This document shows, piece by piece, positions 63,299-64,000 of a stretch of 64,000 nt of DNA. This DNA comes from an uncultured Bacteroidales bacterium. Its GTDB lineage: Bacteria; Bacteroidota; Bacteroidia; Bacteroidales; UBA932. The notes below the pieces were generated by a model. That model saw only the letters and a program-made list of their open reading frames with translations. It did no database searches and had not been told where the DNA came from. How positions within the stretch are numbered: position 1 is the stretch's first letter; every line of letters begins with the position of its first letter. The DNA is taken from contig CALVAC010000005.1 of the NCBI GenBank assembly GCA_944325435.1, positions 1 through 64,000 of the forward strand, in the 5' to 3' direction. The translations under genes were made by a program, and so were the position numbers.

Positions 63299-63305
63299 GA
63301 AAGAT

Positions 63306-64000
63306 ATGGGCAAATCGATGATGAACCTTGACAGGCTTCGCAAGAAACTTGATGAGATCGACATGACACCGTTTCCGATCTCGGATGAAGAACTGTGTTC
63401 CCGGTATGAGAAACTTTATACGGGAGCTGTGAATGATGTGCTCAGGGAGGCTACCTATATGGATCAGGCACTTCCGGTAAACATCATGCCTCTCAGGATG
63501 GAGATGGCATCCTGCGGGATAGCCTTTACTATCCGGAGCAACCCTGACCCGACCGTAGGCGGCGAGATGGAACTAAGGGCGAAGATGCTGGATGATATGC
63601 CGGCCAACTGCTGTGTAGTGTGGGATGCCGGGGATGACATCGGTGCCGCTCACTGGGGCGAGATTATGACTGCATCCGCAAAGGCGAGGGGAGCGAGATG
63701 TGCCGTGGTGAACGGAGGGCTCAGGGACACCCGTCAGGTACTGGCGCAGGATTTCCCTGTATTCTACAGATACCGCTGCTCCAACGGCTCTCTCGGCAGG
63801 ACCAAGATTACAGGCTATAACATCCCTGTGAAGATCGGCAATGTCTACATCAAGCCTGGAGATGTGGTATTCGGGGACATAGATGGGGTGGTGGTGATTC
63901 CGCGTGCCATCGCATACGATGTCCTGCTGCGTGCGGAGGAGATCAAGGGCAATGAGAAGGAGATGAAGACCTGGGTGCACCCGGGGTTTTCGGCAGTGGA
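63306..64000 (+). CDS. RraA-like aldolase/decarboxylase (partial, cut by window end)
   Basis: The frame opens at ATG 63306 (MGKSMMNLDRLRKKLDEIDM) and is still open at the window end after 231 codons. It belongs to the RraA/HMG-aldolase family: YTGAVNDVLREATYM, VVWDAGDDIGAAHWGEIM, the active-site VVNGGLRDTRQ with Arg-Asp, and GDIDGVVVIPRAIA. Family members cleave or decarboxylate 4-hydroxy-2-oxo acids, or regulate RNase E in E. coli. Here, directly behind a mannonate dehydratase, cleavage of KDG or a related 2-oxo acid is a plausible inferred role. No KDG kinase or KDPG aldolase is in the window. Confidence 0.82.
   Translation, partial: MGKSMMNLDRLRKKLDEIDMTPFPISDEELCSRYEKLYTGAVNDVLREATYMDQALPVNIMPLRMEMASCGIAFTIRSNPDPTVGGEMELRAKMLDDMPANCCVVWDAGDDIGAAHWGEIMTASAKARGARCAVVNGGLRDTRQVLAQDFPVFYRYRCSNGSLGRTKITGYNIPVKIGNVYIKPGDVVFGDIDGVVVIPRAIAYDVLLRAEEIKGNEKEMKTWVHPGFSAV

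Overview
The window is a stretch of Bacteroidales chromosome. The signs are Bacteroidetes-type promoter boxes (TAnnTTTG), two tandem SusC/SusD pairs, Bacteroidetes-restricted families (DUF4954, DUF3078, WbqC-like, FadL/OMPP1-like porin, Trp/Tyr-rich lipoproteins) and mostly Shine-Dalgarno-poor start sites. An uncultured gut or rumen relative such as the UBA932/Cryptobacteroides group would fit, but the sequence alone does not prove that. No rRNA, tRNA, CRISPR array, insertion sequence or prophage was seen. Gene density is high and no intact intergenic stretch exceeds 300 bases.

Left part (1-19.5 kb) is mostly housekeeping. A decayed tyrosine-phosphatase gene and a MATE exporter are followed by the leftward operon rimP-nusA-infB. 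That operon has a clear promoter, a terminator-like hairpin in its leader and a terminator at its end. Divergent from it is a lipid A block, lpxD-lpxC-lpxA plus a WbqC-like gene; lpxC lacks the FabZ fusion common in this phylum. Then come a FadL-like porin with a Trp/Tyr-rich lipoprotein, proS, a DUF3078 protein, tilS and sppA.

Middle part (19.5-37.1 kb): a plug-less TonB-receptor-like barrel sits directly before nfnA-nfnB (electron-bifurcating NADH/ferredoxin:NADP oxidoreductase). A 29-residue membrane peptide with a DUF4954 protein, purC and a Mom/GNAT-like gene follow. The Mom-like gene is divergent from an unusual umuDC pair: the UmuD starts exactly where RecA-stimulated cleavage would cut and has lost both catalytic residues. 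A leftward five-gene run encodes an MsbA-type ABC exporter, a CBM9-like protein, a VanZ-like protein, a large amidase and a cysteine desulfidase.

Right part (37.3-64 kb) is a polysaccharide utilization locus. A DraG-like lipoprotein and a GH10 endoxylanase form one operon. An IclR regulator faces a long second operon with two SusC/SusD pairs, a DUF1735-type lipoprotein, two right-handed beta-helix proteins, two Ig/InlB-repeat lipoproteins, an exported polysaccharide-pyruvyl-transferase-like lipoprotein, a clan GH-A hydrolase, a sodium:solute symporter, a mannonate dehydratase and an RraA-like aldolase cut by the window end. A nearly identical 18-base AT-rich palindromic motif lies in front of both operons and is the best candidate operator for the IclR protein. 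The gene set suggests uptake and breakdown of a glucuronate-bearing xylan-like glycan, with uronate entering through mannonate and KDG. The substrate is inferred.

The observations most worth following up are the pre-cleaved, catalytically dead UmuD, the shared operator of the polysaccharide locus, the lipid-anchored pyruvyl-transferase-fold protein, the leader hairpin of the nusA operon, the stand-alone LpxC and the plug-less receptor barrel.
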